Shown: positions 49,714 through 58,800, counted from the first letter of the stretch. The stretch is DNA of 64,000 bases from Nocardia sp. SYP-A9097 (GCF_009649815.1 NZ_WJIC01000009.1:186001-250000), one strand, 5' to 3'. Numbers and translations are program-made. Notes: a model not told the origin generated them from the letters alone.

Positions 49714-50871
49714 TCAGGAGATACCGAGTTCGGTGCAGGCGGCCTTGAGCTCGCCGCCGCAGATATCGGATGCCTTGACGAATCCGGCGTCGGTCACCTG
49801 CTTCACGTCCGCGCGGGTGATCGTCTGCGGTGTCAGCAGTACGGATTTCACGTCACGCTTACCCTTGGGATCCTGACTTACGCCCTGCGCCAGCGCATCC
49901 GCTGCGGCGGTATCTCCCTTGGCAAGTGCCGCAGCGAGTTTCGCGGCGGATTCGGCCTCGTCCTTGATCGGCTTGAAGACCGTCATGTACTGGTCGCCGC
50001 GCAGCACCGCTTTGAGGCCGTCGGCGGTGGCGTCCTGGCCGGTCACCGGCACTTTGCCATTGAGCCCGTTCTTCTTCAGCACGGTGATGACCGCGCCCGC
50101 GAGCCCGTCGTTGGCGGCGACCACACCGTCGACCTTGCCACCGTTGCCGGTGAGGATCTGCTCGAAGGTGCTGCCGCCCTTCTGATTATCCCAGCCGTCG
50201 ATGGCCTGACTGCGCACCAGCTTCAAGACGCCCGAATCATAAAGCGGCTGAAGGGCTTTGAGCTGTCCCTGATGGAACAGGGTGGCATTGTTGTCGGTGG
50301 GCGCGCCCTCGATCTCGACGACCTGCGCGGCGGGCTTGTCCTTGAGCGCGGTGATCAGCGCCTGGCCCTGGAGTTCACCGACTCGCACATTGTCGAAAGA
50401 GACGTAGTAGTCCGAGGATCCGCCGAGATTGAGCCGGTCGTAGTCGATGGTCGGAATACCGGCCTTCTTCGCCTTGGCGGCGACCGCGCTGCCGACCTCG
50501 CTATTGATGGAGGCGACGATGAGCACCTTGACGCCCTTGGCGATCATACCGTCGGCGAGGGTGGTGAACTTCTGCACATCGCCCTGCGCGTTCTGCACAT
50601 CGGCGTCGAATCCCTGTGCGCGCAAGGCTTGTTGGAGCATGGGTTTGTCGAAGGATTCCCAGCGCGCCGAGGTGGCGGTCTCGGGGAGAATGACCCCGAC
50701 GGTGCCATTGCCGCCGCCACCCGAGGGTGCGGAGGACGATTCGGTGGTGCTGGTGGAGTTGGATCCGCACGCGGTGAACGTGAGCAGACCCGAGAGTGCC
50801 ACGGCGACAGCGATGGTCCCGGACCGCATGCGGCGGGAATGCTGACGCGGCAGCGCGTTTTTCGTCCTCAT
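49714..50871 (-). CDS. Sugar ABC transporter substrate-binding lipoprotein (XylF-like)
   Basis: A 385-residue protein from ATG 50871. The signal peptide ends in the lipobox LTFTACG. The type 1 binding-protein fold shows VGVILPETATSARWESFDKP, VLIVASINSEVGSAVAAKAK and VDGVVAANDGLAGAVITVLK, as in the xylose-binding group. It delivers sugar to the permease. It is the first gene of the operon, and the palindrome at 50918-50944 lies 47-73 bases upstream. Confidence 0.94.
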   Translation of the reverse strand: MRTKNALPRQHSRRMRSGTIAVAVALSGLLTFTACGSNSTSTTESSSAPSGGGGNGTVGVILPETATSARWESFDKPMLQQALRAQGFDADVQNAQGDVQKFTTLADGMIAKGVKVLIVASINSEVGSAVAAKAKKAGIPTIDYDRLNLGGSSDYYVSFDNVRVGELQGQALITALKDKPAAQVVEIEGAPTDNNATLFHQGQLKALQPLYDSGVLKLVRSQAIDGWDNQKGGSTFEQILTGNGGKVDGVVAANDGLAGAVITVLKKNGLNGKVPVTGQDATADGLKAVLRGDQYMTVFKPIKDEAESAAKLAAALAKGDTAAADALAQGVSQDPKGKRDVKSVLLTPQTITRADVKQVTDAGFVKASDICGGELKAACTELGIS

Positions 50872-50917
50872 CAGGGTGACCCTTTCCGGCGGCGGCCACC
50901 GGATTGCGGCCGCGCGG

Positions 50918-50944
50918 GCATATGTTGTGGGCAACAACATATGC
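50918..50944. promoter_or_regulatory. 27-bp palindrome before the sugar ABC operon
   Basis: GCATATGTTGT-GGGCA-ACAACATATGC is a perfect 11-bp inverted repeat with a five-base spacer. It lies in the promoter of the binding-protein gene, an AT-rich island in GC-rich DNA. It is the best candidate binding site of the ROK regulator. Confidence 0.75.
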
Positions 50945-50979
50945 CAAGCGGGTCACCCCGAAGGGACAATTCGCCGAAA

Positions 50980-51927
50980 TCAGGGCAGCAGGACAACCTT
51001 TCCACCCGCATGGCCCGCGATCACGAACTCATGCGCGGCCCTGGCCTCGGTGAGCGGATAGGTCGCGGCGATCACCAGGTCCAGCTTTCCGGCGGCCACC
51101 AGCGGCAGCAACTCCCGCCACGCGGCATCGCGAATCTCGGTACCGGGATCAGCGCCGGGACCGCCACCGAGCACCTGAAAGCCCTCCTGGAAGCCGCGCG
51201 CGAAGGCGGCGATCGTGGCGATGCGCCGCTTGTCCGCGACCAGCTCCAGCGAAACATCCACGGCCTCATCGGATCCGATGGTGTCGATCGCCACGTCCAC
51301 ACCCTGCGGGGCCAAAGCCTTTACGCGGTCGATCAATCCGGGACCGTACTCGACCGGGTCGACGCCGTAACCACGCAGCCGCTCATGCCGGGCGGGCGCG
51401 GCCGTGCCGATCACCCGCGCACCCCGCGCCACCGCGAGCTGCGCCACCAGCGCGCCCACACTTCCGGCCGCGCTGTGCACCAGTACGGTATCGCCGGGTC
51501 CGACACCGGTCGCGGCGACGAGATGCACCGCGGTGCCGCCGACGGCGAGCAATCCGGCGGCGACCTCCCAGCTCACCTCGGCGGGCTTGGGAATGACCGC
51601 GGTGGCGGGCACCGTGAGCGCGGTCGCGTAGCCCTCGCGGGTACGCACGATCACCTCATCACCGACCCGAACCGGACCGACCGGTCCTACCGCATCGGCA
51701 CCGACCGCCGTCACGACCCCCGCCGATTCCAGCCCCAGCCGGATCGGCAGCGCCGCCGGATCTTTGCCGAACGCACCGCTGTAGAGCTTGTAGTCGATCG
51801 GATTGACCCCGGCGGCGCGGACCTCGACGGTCACCTCGCCTGGACCAGGTGCGGGCAGCTCCACCTCGAGCGGAGCGAGTACTTCGGGACCACCGTAATT
51901 GGTGGCGACGATCGCAGTAGCAGCCAT
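50980..51927 (-). CDS. Zinc-free quinone oxidoreductase-like protein
   Basis: A 315-residue medium-chain reductase from ATG 51927. The N-terminus MAATAIVATNYGGPEVL and VRAAGVNPIDYKLYSGAF are typical of the quinone-oxidoreductase group. The nucleotide-binding segment is VLVHSAAGSVGALVAQLAVA (about residue 145). It likely reduces quinones or enones with NADPH. It lies near a similar gene at 52350-53306, but the small membrane gene separates them. Confidence 0.88.
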   Translation of the reverse strand: MAATAIVATNYGGPEVLAPLEVELPAPGPGEVTVEVRAAGVNPIDYKLYSGAFGKDPAALPIRLGLESAGVVTAVGADAVGPVGPVRVGDEVIVRTREGYATALTVPATAVIPKPAEVSWEVAAGLLAVGGTAVHLVAATGVGPGDTVLVHSAAGSVGALVAQLAVARGARVIGTAAPARHERLRGYGVDPVEYGPGLIDRVKALAPQGVDVAIDTIGSDEAVDVSLELVADKRRIATIAAFARGFQEGFQVLGGGPGADPGTEIRDAAWRELLPLVAAGKLDLVIAATYPLTEARAAHEFVIAGHAGGKVVLLP

Positions 51928-52047
51928 AGCGCATGGAACGTACCGCCGCGCCGATGGATTCCCCTGCGACACAATGCCCCTGCCCGAATACGACTGTGGG
52001 CCACTCGGATGCTCTCCGAATGGCCCACGTGCGAGCTTCCGATACCG

Positions 52048-52221
52048 CTACAGCTTGCTCATCGGGGACTTGTTCGAACCCGATACCGCCTTGTACACCA
52101 GGTACAGGCCGAAAACCACCAAGCTGATCATGAGGATCGGGAACAGCCCTTTGATCAGCGCGCCGATAATGGCGAGCGCGATCCAGACAACCGCGACGAT
52201 GCCGATGATCTTCCAAAGCAT
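52048..52221 (-). CDS. Small membrane protein, 57 residues
   Basis: From ATG 52221, preceded by GGGAGG eight bases upstream, the frame codes MLWKIIGIVAVVWIALAI, then a Gly/Ala/Leu segment, ILMISLVVFGLYLVYKAV and a short polar tail ending PMSKL. Two hydrophobic helices span the membrane. It lies downstream of clgR-pspA-pspM in the same direction, where mycobacteria encode the fourth Psp gene, but it is too short to be PspN. It may stabilise the envelope-stress complex; that is only contextual. Confidence 0.75.
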   Translation of the reverse strand: MLWKIIGIVAVVWIALAIIGALIKGLFPILMISLVVFGLYLVYKAVSGSNKSPMSKL

Positions 52222-52349
52222 TCCGTGCCTCCCGTAGTTCCCGAACCGCGATCAGCGCGATCCGTTACTTCGATTCTGAGGGTTCCAGCTCAGAAAATCA
52301 CCAGGTCAGCGCCGAAATCGGGGAAAGTTCAGGGTTGTCCCCGAGGGTG

Positions 52350-53306
52350 CTATCCGGGCAGGATCACCGTCTTGCCGCGCGCGTGCGCGGTCCGCAGAGC
52401 CGCTGCGCCCGCGGCGACCTCGGACAATGGGACCGCCGCGTCGATACGCACCTTCAGCGTACCGGCGGCGGCCATGGCGACGATGGTGGTGAGGAGTTCG
52501 GTGCTCGACTTGTTCTGGAAGTTCACGCCGAGCACGCCCATTTTCGCGAGGGCGTCCTGGTCGAGGCCGCCGACGGTGCTGACGAGAGTACCGCCGGTAT
52601 CGAGCAATTCGGCGACGCGCAGGGCATCGGCGGGGCGGCTCACCAGATCCAGGACGGCATTCAGGCCCTCGGGGTGGGCGGCGCGAACCTGATCGACGGT
52701 ATCGCCCTGCGCGCGGTCGACAATCTCGGTCGCGCCGAGTTCGCCGAGGTAGTCGGCCATATCGGGACCGGCCGTGGCGATTACCCGCAGGCCGCGATGA
52801 GCGGCGAACTGGACCGCGAATTGGCCGACGCCGCCTGTCGCACCATTGATCAGAATCGTCTGGTCGGATGCTCCGCAGGCGGCATCGATGGCGTTGTAGG
52901 CCGACATTCCGGCGGTCGGCAGCGCGGCGGCCACATCGAACGATAGGCCCGCCGGAATGACGACCACATAGCTCTGCTCCGAGATCACCGCGTACTCGGC
53001 GAAGCCGCCGCGCCCGTGCCGCACACTCATGAACTGCCCGCACACCCGATCGCCCGGCCGGAACCGGACCACATCCGCGCCGACCTGCTCGACCACTCCG
53101 GCGGCATCATTGCCGAGAACCAGCGGAAACTGGTGTGGCACAAACTCTTTCAGCGCACCGTCGATGACTTTCCAGTCGAAGGGATTGACCGCGGCCGCCT
53201 CGATCCGAACCAGAATCTCATCCGCCCCGGGAGTGGGAACCGGCAGTTCGACCAACTCGGGCCGCGCACCGAAATCGGAGATCGTCACCGCTCGCATGGT
53301 GTCCAT
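52350..53306 (-). CDS. Zinc-free NADP-dependent oxidoreductase
   Basis: A 318-residue medium-chain reductase from ATG 53306 (ATG 53297 is near). Landmarks are AAAVNPFDWKVIDGAL, VLGNDAAGVVEQVGADV, ILINGATGGVGQFAVQFAAH and LDLVSRPADALRVAELLD. It belongs to the same broad family as 50980-51927 but the two share limited similarity. It stands immediately after pspM, replacing the gene that follows in M. tuberculosis. Confidence 0.88.
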   Translation of the reverse strand: MDTMRAVTISDFGARPELVELPVPTPGADEILVRIEAAAVNPFDWKVIDGALKEFVPHQFPLVLGNDAAGVVEQVGADVVRFRPGDRVCGQFMSVRHGRGGFAEYAVISEQSYVVVIPAGLSFDVAAALPTAGMSAYNAIDAACGASDQTILINGATGGVGQFAVQFAAHRGLRVIATAGPDMADYLGELGATEIVDRAQGDTVDQVRAAHPEGLNAVLDLVSRPADALRVAELLDTGGTLVSTVGGLDQDALAKMGVLGVNFQNKSSTELLTTIVAMAAAGTLKVRIDAAVPLSEVAAGAAALRTAHARGKTVILPG

Positions 53307-53342
53307 GCGCCCAACGCTAGACGGCCGCCGCCACACGCCTGA

Positions 53343-54590
53343 TCAGGGGTTGGCGCGGAACCGTTCGTCGGCCAACTCGGTGAGCGCCTGCGCCCAGCCG
53401 TCCAGGCGATCGGCGGCATCACGCAGATTCACCATGGCCCAGCCGAGATCATCGGCGACGGCGGCGCTCTCCGGCACGGCCAGCACGCGAGCGGCGGCAG
53501 CCACCATGCCCTCGAATTCGACCACACCACCATCCAGGCGCACCGAGACGGCCCGAACATGCTCTGTCAGTGGCGAATTCTGCGATCCGAGCACGCCCGC
53601 GGCCTGCTCCATCGCGACCACATCGGCGGCCAGCGCGTGCAGCGCGGCAGCACCCGATGAAGCCGTCTCCAACGTATCGCTAAAATCCTCCACCGGTAGT
53701 CGCCCCGACCGTGCGATCTGCGCTCCCAGCCCATGCAGCGCACGCTCGGCCCTGACCAAACGCGCAACCGATGCCCGCGCGGCCGACCGCAAGGGCGGCA
53801 ACTTCCGAGGCGTGAACGCCGCCGACGGCAGCGGTTCCTTCCGCAACTGCAAATACTTCTTCGCGGTGACCGCGGTCCCGGTGACCAATGCCACCGCACC
53901 CCCACCCACGACTATGACCGCCCAAGCTGGTGCCGAAATCAGCACCAGCCCAACAGTTCCCGCGGTGGTCAACCCACCCGCGGTCCCCAATCGCAGACTC
54001 CGCCGCCGAGCCCGCCGCCGCTTACGCAACTCCCGCTCCCGAGGATCAGCCCACTTCCGCACGGCAACCAACGCCTGCTCCCCCACACCCCGCAGGGTGT
54101 CGGGCAGTCGCTGCGCCAACTCCTCCGGCCCAACCCCGGTGGGCGCCAACATCTCCCGAGCCACCCGAGCAGCCTTCCCCCGCTTCCCCCGCCCAGCCGA
54201 ACTCTCGGTCACCCGCGGCGGCTCCTGAACCCGGGTAGTCGCAAAGCCATCGGTGGCCGCGTAATCGCCTCTGGCCGCACCGTTTCCGGGGCGGTCCCAC
54301 TGCGTCACGTGGTCGCTCATCCCCGGTGCGGGTGCTCGTCCGGACATCGGCGTTGGCGATGTGGTTTCGGGCTGGTGCGGCGGCTTGGTGTTGTAGCCGA
54401 CTGGCGAGCCCTGAAAGTTATTGGGCGCGACCGGATCAGGGGTCGGCTGGGTACTCTGCGGCGCTGCGCCTGTACCGGCGGGGCCGAAAGGTGAGGGGAA
54501 GCCGGGGATCGGGGCGGTGGGTTCGGGGCGGGAGCGGCGCAGGAAACGGGCAGGGGAGGTCGCGGGGTTGTCTGCCCGCGATCTCCCCAT
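53343..54590 (-). CDS. pspM: PspM-like membrane protein (Rv2743c homologue)
   Basis: A 415-residue protein. Residues 1-125 are disordered, Pro/Thr/Gly-rich. Residues 130-215 are basic and helical (EELAQRLPDTLRGVGEQALV, RERELRKRRRARRRSLR). Two hydrophobic segments follow (GLTTAGTVGLVLISAPAWAV, VIVVGGGAVALVTGTAVTA), then a coiled-coil-like C-terminus. In mycobacteria PspM partners PspA and ClgR in envelope stress; the position after pspA supports the same role. The N-terminal extension is longer than in M. tuberculosis. Confidence 0.82.
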   Translation of the reverse strand: MGRSRADNPATSPARFLRRSRPEPTAPIPGFPSPFGPAGTGAAPQSTQPTPDPVAPNNFQGSPVGYNTKPPHQPETTSPTPMSGRAPAPGMSDHVTQWDRPGNGAARGDYAATDGFATTRVQEPPRVTESSAGRGKRGKAARVAREMLAPTGVGPEELAQRLPDTLRGVGEQALVAVRKWADPRERELRKRRRARRRSLRLGTAGGLTTAGTVGLVLISAPAWAVIVVGGGAVALVTGTAVTAKKYLQLRKEPLPSAAFTPRKLPPLRSAARASVARLVRAERALHGLGAQIARSGRLPVEDFSDTLETASSGAAALHALAADVVAMEQAAGVLGSQNSPLTEHVRAVSVRLDGGVVEFEGMVAAAARVLAVPESAAVADDLGWAMVNLRDAADRLDGWAQALTELADERFRANP

Positions 54591-54623
54591 CGTGTAATGC
54601 CTTTCGCTACAGCTGCCGAACGC

Positions 54624-55442
54624 CTACTGCTGGGCGGCCTGGCCCTTGTTGGTGTTGATCTGCGGGGCGGCCGCGGGGTTGGGGACGGCCTGGTTGTTGC
54701 CGCCGGCGGGGAGGGCGTCGCCGCGCATGGAGGCGCGGATCTGCTCGAGGCGGCTGTGGCCGGCCATCTGGATGCTGGCCTGCTGGACCTCCATCATGCG
54801 ACCCTGCACCGTGTTCCCGGCCAGCTCGGCGGCGCCGAGGGCATTGGCGTAACGGCGTTCGATCTTCTCGCGCACCGCATCCAGGCTGGGGGTGGTGCCG
54901 GGCGCCGAGAGGGTGGAGTCCATCTGCTGCAGCGAGGCCGAAACCTGCTCCTGCATCTTGGCCTGCTCCAGCTGGGACAGCAGCTTGGTGCGCTCGGCGA
55001 CCTTCTGCTGCAACAGCATGGCGTTCTGCTCGACGGCCTTCTTGGCCTGCGCGGCGGCCTGCAGCGACTGGTCGTGCAGCACCTTCAGGTCCTCAACCGC
55101 CTGCTCGGCGGTGACCAGCTGCGCGGCGAAAGCCTCAGCGGCATTGGTGTATTGGATCGCCTTCTCGGTGTCACCCGCACCGGCGGCCTGATCTGCCAGC
55201 ATGACCGCCTGGCGCGCATTGGCATTGAGCTTCTCGACCTCGTCGAGCGAACGGTTCAGCTTCATCTCCAGCTGACGCTGGTTGCCGATCACCGACGCCG
55301 CCTGCTGCGACAGCGCCTGGTGCTGCCGCTGGGCCTCCTCGATGGCCTGCTGGATCTGGACCTTCGGATCCGCATGCTCCTCGATCTTGGAATCGAAGAG
55401 GGCCATCATGTACTTCCAGGCCTTCACGAACGGATTAGCCAT
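54624..55442 (-). CDS. pspA: PspA/Vipp1-like envelope-stress protein
   Basis: A 272-residue protein from ATG 55442. It opens MANPFVKAWKYMMALFDSKI, the amphipathic membrane-binding helix, then a long coiled coil (residues 25-220, VQIQQAIEEAQRQHQALSQQ), and ends in a Pro/Asn/Gln-rich tail. PspA rings or rods coat and stabilise damaged membrane, and in mycobacteria it is the 35-kDa antigen. It lies between clgR and pspM, all in one direction. Confidence 0.94.
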   Translation of the reverse strand: MANPFVKAWKYMMALFDSKIEEHADPKVQIQQAIEEAQRQHQALSQQAASVIGNQRQLEMKLNRSLDEVEKLNANARQAVMLADQAAGAGDTEKAIQYTNAAEAFAAQLVTAEQAVEDLKVLHDQSLQAAAQAKKAVEQNAMLLQQKVAERTKLLSQLEQAKMQEQVSASLQQMDSTLSAPGTTPSLDAVREKIERRYANALGAAELAGNTVQGRMMEVQQASIQMAGHSRLEQIRASMRGDALPAGGNNQAVPNPAAAPQINTNKGQAAQQ

Positions 55443-55647
55443 CGATTGATCCCGCCTCCATCTGACGTGCCGCGCGCCTTCGCGCGACATAGTGCGCGAC
55501 CGTCACGCACCCGGTTGTCCCTATCCTCCACTGCGCGGCAGCGGACCGGAATCCGCACCTTGCACGGCGCCTCCGGCACGAAGCCTACAGAGAATTTATC
55601 CCTTTCGGCTGCTGCGCACTGTAATCACATGGTGCTCCGCACAGCGA

Positions 55648-56061
55648 TCACTTGGCGGCGACCAAAACCAAGCGATCCGATTTGGGGGCGGGAATGACGA
55701 TGCGCGGCCCGAAACCCGCGTCCCCGGCACGCGGCACATCGCCGTCCCCACCCCGTGGCCGAACCCCGGCACCGGCACTCGCCAGTGCGGGATTCGCTGT
55801 GGCCACAGCCTTTTTCGCGGCGGCCCGATCGGCATCGGCCATGGCCGCGCTGACATCGACGAGCACCTGCGCCAGCGGCACATCCAGGGCTTGGCAGATG
55901 GCGGCCAGCAGCTCGCTGGATGCCTCCTTGCGCCCCCGCTCCACCTCGGATAGGTACCCCAGGCTCACGCGCGCGGAGGTCGAGACCTCACGCAGCGTCC
56001 GGCTCTGGGCGACGCGAGCGCGCCGCAGACTCTCCCCGATCGCTTCCCGCAGCAGCGTCAT
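55648..56061 (-). CDS. clgR: ClgR, Clp gene regulator
   Basis: A 137-residue XRE-type regulator. The helix-turn-helix is at residues 8-65 (IGESLRRARVAQSRTLREVS, VSLGYLSEVERGRKEASSEL). The C-terminus ends LVLVAAK; a C-terminal AA-type tag makes ClgR a ClpP substrate in streptomycetes, though the last lysine here may alter that. ClgR activates clp protease genes and, in mycobacteria, the psp operon. The 205 bases before pspA hold GC-rich inverted segments near 55470-55500. Confidence 0.93.
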   Translation of the reverse strand: MTLLREAIGESLRRARVAQSRTLREVSTSARVSLGYLSEVERGRKEASSELLAAICQALDVPLAQVLVDVSAAMADADRAAAKKAVATANPALASAGAGVRPRGGDGDVPRAGDAGFGPRIVIPAPKSDRLVLVAAK

Positions 56062-56142
56062 CCCGTTCTCCTCACACTCGTCTCGCCGGACCCAGCGTTC
56101 GACTGGACAACGTCCGGCGTCGGCCGCGCGTTCCCGGCCACT

Positions 56143-56688
56143 TCACCCGCCTCGAATACTCCGGACGAGTTCGGCGACCGCGGCACGGACCGAGCCCACT
56201 CTGATCGTCCACCGGTCACCCGACAGTTTCAACCGGACAACCTCCGTGCCCTCGGCACCGGCGATGCCGAGGAACACCGTTCCGACCTCGCGGCCGTCCT
56301 GTGGATCGGGTCCGGCGACACCGGTGAGCCCGATACCCCAGTCCGCTCCGCAGGTGGTTCGCGCGCCCACTGCCAGCTGTTCCGCGGTGCTCGCGGCGAC
56401 CGGGCCGTCGGTGGCGAGGGTGTCCGCGCTCACACCGGCCAAATCGTGTTTGAGGTCGGTGGCGTAGACGATCAGTCCACCCCGTAACACGGCGCTGGCA
56501 CCGGGAATTCCCGCGATGGTGGCGGCGAGCAGGCCGGCGGTCAGGGATTCGGCGGTCGCGACGGTTTGACCTGCGGCCTTCAGGGCTTCGACGAGTTCAC
56601 CGGCGGGTACGAGGGCGGTGAGTGGATCGGTCGAAGCGGGCAGAGATGTCTCGAAAACGGGTGTGGCCGAGTCGAGATCAGGCGGCAC
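56143..56688 (-). CDS. CinA C-terminal domain protein (NMN amidohydrolase type)
   Basis: A 181-residue protein from GTG 56688. The CinA/PncC fold shows GQTVATAESLTAGLLAATIA (Ser-Leu motif) at about residues 38-58, AVLRGGLIVYATDLKHDL and DWGIGLTGVAGPDPQDGRE. It converts nicotinamide mononucleotide to nicotinate mononucleotide for NAD salvage. The start overlaps the pgsA3 end by 11 bases, so the two are coupled. The full CinA N-terminal domain is absent, as for PncC. Confidence 0.9.
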   Translation of the reverse strand: MPPDLDSATPVFETSLPASTDPLTALVPAGELVEALKAAGQTVATAESLTAGLLAATIAGIPGASAVLRGGLIVYATDLKHDLAGVSADTLATDGPVAASTAEQLAVGARTTCGADWGIGLTGVAGPDPQDGREVGTVFLGIAGAEGTEVVRLKLSGDRWTIRVGSVRAAVAELVRSIRGG

Positions 56689-57346
56689 GGCCGCCGCCGG
56701 GCGAACCGAACCAGAGCCGGCCCGCCTGCACCACATAATCCAAACCGGTCACCACCGTGAGCACGACGGCGACATACATCAAAGCCATTCCGGCACTGGC
56801 GAATCCACCGGAAAGCGGAAGCAACAGCACAGCAATCGCCACGGATTGCACCAGCGTCTTGAGCTTGCCGCCCCGTCCGGCCGGGATCACACCGCGGCGG
56901 ACCACCGCCAGACGCAGCAGTGTCACACCGAGTTCGCGGGCCACGATCACGATCGTCATCCACCACGGCAGATCGCCCAGCATGGACAGCCCGATCAGCG
57001 CGGCACCGATGAGCGCCTTGTCCGCGATCGGATCCGCGAGCTTGCCGAAGTCGGTGACCAGGCCGTATTTCCGCGCCAACTGACCGTCGATGCGATCGGT
57101 GATGGCGGCGATACCGAACAGTGCCGCGGCACCCCAGCGCCACCGCGGGTCATGGCCGTCGCCGGCGAACAGCGCGGCCAGAAACAGCGGAACGATCGCG
57201 ATTCGCAGCACCGTCAGCACATTCGCGATATTCATCAGCGGCACCGCCGCCGGTTCGACCACGCCCGGAGTCGCGGGAGCGAATCCGGATCGCGGGGGAC
57301 CGGCATCGGCCCAGCGACCTTCCAACTCATCACGCTGCACCGTCAC
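56678..57346 (-). CDS. pgsA3: CDP-alcohol phosphatidyltransferase (PgsA3-like)
   Basis: A 222-residue membrane enzyme. The CDP-alcohol motif is present as DG-x2-AR-x8-G-x3-D-x3-D in ITDRIDGQLARKYG followed by DFGKLADPIADK, so the two metals can be held. About five membrane segments follow LTVLRIAIVPLFLAALF. It should make phosphatidylglycerophosphate from CDP-diacylglycerol and glycerol 3-phosphate, but PgsA3 activity is unproven. The start is uncertain: GTG 57346 is chosen, with GTG 57340 and ATG 57235 as alternatives. Confidence 0.88.
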   Translation of the reverse strand: MTVQRDELEGRWADAGPPRSGFAPATPGVVEPAAVPLMNIANVLTVLRIAIVPLFLAALFAGDGHDPRWRWGAAALFGIAAITDRIDGQLARKYGLVTDFGKLADPIADKALIGAALIGLSMLGDLPWWMTIVIVARELGVTLLRLAVVRRGVIPAGRGGKLKTLVQSVAIAVLLLPLSGGFASAGMALMYVAVVLTVVTGLDYVVQAGRLWFGSPGGGRAA

Positions 57347-57465
57347 CAGCGCCCCCACCGGCCGCGACACCGGCCATGGTTCCCGGACCATTCCGGCATG
57401 AGGGGAGGCTGGATGTACGACACACCCCAAGCCTATCGGTACCGAGGCCGACTACTGTGCACCCC

Positions 57466-58008
57466 ATGACAACACGGGCACCCCACAGCGGTTCGGTAGA
57501 CGGCGTGACGGCGACTTCGCCGATCATTCGCCGCGCCCGAACCACTGATGTGCCCCGCATAAAACGCCTCATCGACTACTACGCGGGCAAGATTCTGCTG
57601 GAAAAGAACCTCGTCACGCTGTACGAGTCGATTCAGGAATTCTGGGTCGCCGAACTGGACGGGGAACTCGTCGGCTGCGGGGCACTGCACGTGCTGTGGG
57701 CGGACCTCGGGGAGATTCGCACGGTCGCCGTGCACCCGGACATCAAAGGCACCGGGGCCGGGCACAAGCTGGTGCAGCAGCTCATCACCGTGGCACGCGA
57801 ACTCTCGCTGGGCCGGGTGTTCGTACTGACCTTCGAGGTCGACTTCTTCGCCCGGCACGGCTTCGTGGAGATCGAGGGCACGCCCGTCACCGCCGAGGTG
57901 TACGCCGAGATGTGCCGCTCCTACGACACCGGTGTCGCCGAATTCCTCGACCTGAGCTATGTGAAGCCCAATACCCTCGGCAATACCCGAATGCTGTTGA
58001 CGCTCTGA
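57466..58008 (+). CDS. argA: Amino-acid N-acetyltransferase (N-acetylglutamate synthase, Rv2747-like)
   Basis: A 180-residue GNAT enzyme. Motif A is TVAVHPDIKGTGAGHKLVQQ near residue 82. The start of the fold is IIRRARTTDVPRIKRLIDYY, and YESIQEFWVAELDGELVGCG precedes it. It makes N-acetylglutamate, the first step of arginine synthesis. It is divergent from pgsA3 in the same neighbourhood as argA of M. tuberculosis. ATG 57466 is chosen; ATG start choice affects only an unstructured tail. Confidence 0.93.
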   Translation: MTTRAPHSGSVDGVTATSPIIRRARTTDVPRIKRLIDYYAGKILLEKNLVTLYESIQEFWVAELDGELVGCGALHVLWADLGEIRTVAVHPDIKGTGAGHKLVQQLITVARELSLGRVFVLTFEVDFFARHGFVEIEGTPVTAEVYAEMCRSYDTGVAEFLDLSYVKPNTLGNTRMLLTL

Positions 58009-58037
58009 ATCATTCGAACCGTTAGAAAGCGATAACC

Positions 58038-58322
58038 GTGCCGATCTTCGCCGTCCACTACACCTACTCCGACGCCACCGTCCCCGGCCGCGACGCGATC
58101 CGCCCCGTACACCGGGAGTACCTGGGCGGCCTCGCCGCCGCAGGCACGCTGCTGGCACGCGGGCCGTACCCGGACGGGTCCGGCGCACTGCTCATCTTCG
58201 AGACCGCGGACGCGGACGAGGTGCGTAAACTGCTGGCCGCCGACCCGTTCCAGGTGGAAAAGCTGGTCGACAACACCCGGATCGTGGAGTGGCTGCCGAC
58301 CGACGGGTTCCCGTCCAAGTAG
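58038..58322 (+). CDS. YciI-like protein
   Basis: A 94-residue protein from GTG 58038 with the YCII fold: HYTYSDATVPGRDAIRPVHR at residues 7-26 and LARGPYPDGSGALLIFETAD near 40-59. The usual catalytic His and Asp positions are occupied (VHREYL, PYPDG). Members are small catabolic or isomerase-like enzymes; the substrate is unknown. It lies 29 bases after argA in the same direction. Confidence 0.9.
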   Translation: MPIFAVHYTYSDATVPGRDAIRPVHREYLGGLAAAGTLLARGPYPDGSGALLIFETADADEVRKLLAADPFQVEKLVDNTRIVEWLPTDGFPSK

Positions 58323-58325
58323 CTC

Positions 58326-58790
58326 CTACCGGTCGGCGGGTGCGTCCGTTCGCACCCGCCGACCTGTTTCGGCGGAGTGCCGGATCGCATCGAGCAGTCG
58401 GTGCATACGCAGGCCGGTCTCGAAGTCCGGGACGGTGCAGGTGCCGTTGCGAAAATCCTCGGCCAGTCGGGCGTAGAACCGCGCTACATTGCGGGCCTCG
58501 GGGGTCAGGTCGGAGAAGTGACCCGGATCCGCGACCACGAGGTCCGCGAGCACGCGACCGGGACCACGCGAGCCGCGCAGGCGCAATTCGTTCATCTGAA
58601 TGACACCGGGTTCGTTCCGCTCAGAGACGATCACCAAATCGCCTTCGGTGCCGGCGATTTCGATTCGAGTGCGGCCGTCCGCATGCGGGGTGTCCTGAAT
58701 GTGGACCGACAGCACCGCACCGCTGTCCACGGTCGCGGTCAGCAACAGTTGATCCGGGCTCGAGACTTTCAGTGTCTCGCCGGTCTCGGG
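58326..58790 (-). pseudogene. Remnant C-terminal half of a Gfo/Idh/MocA oxidoreductase
   Basis: The minus-strand frame matches only the C-terminal substrate domain of the family (SSPDQLLLTATVDSGAVLS, IEIAGTEGDLVIVSE, EARNVARFYARLAEDFRNGT, RLLDAIRHSAETGRRV). The NAD-binding first half (about 200 residues with a GxGxxG) is missing; the frame meets unrelated sequence at about 58790. There is no suitable start codon. It converges with no partner and should not be translated. Confidence 0.85.
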
Positions 58791-58800
58791 GCTGGTCCGG

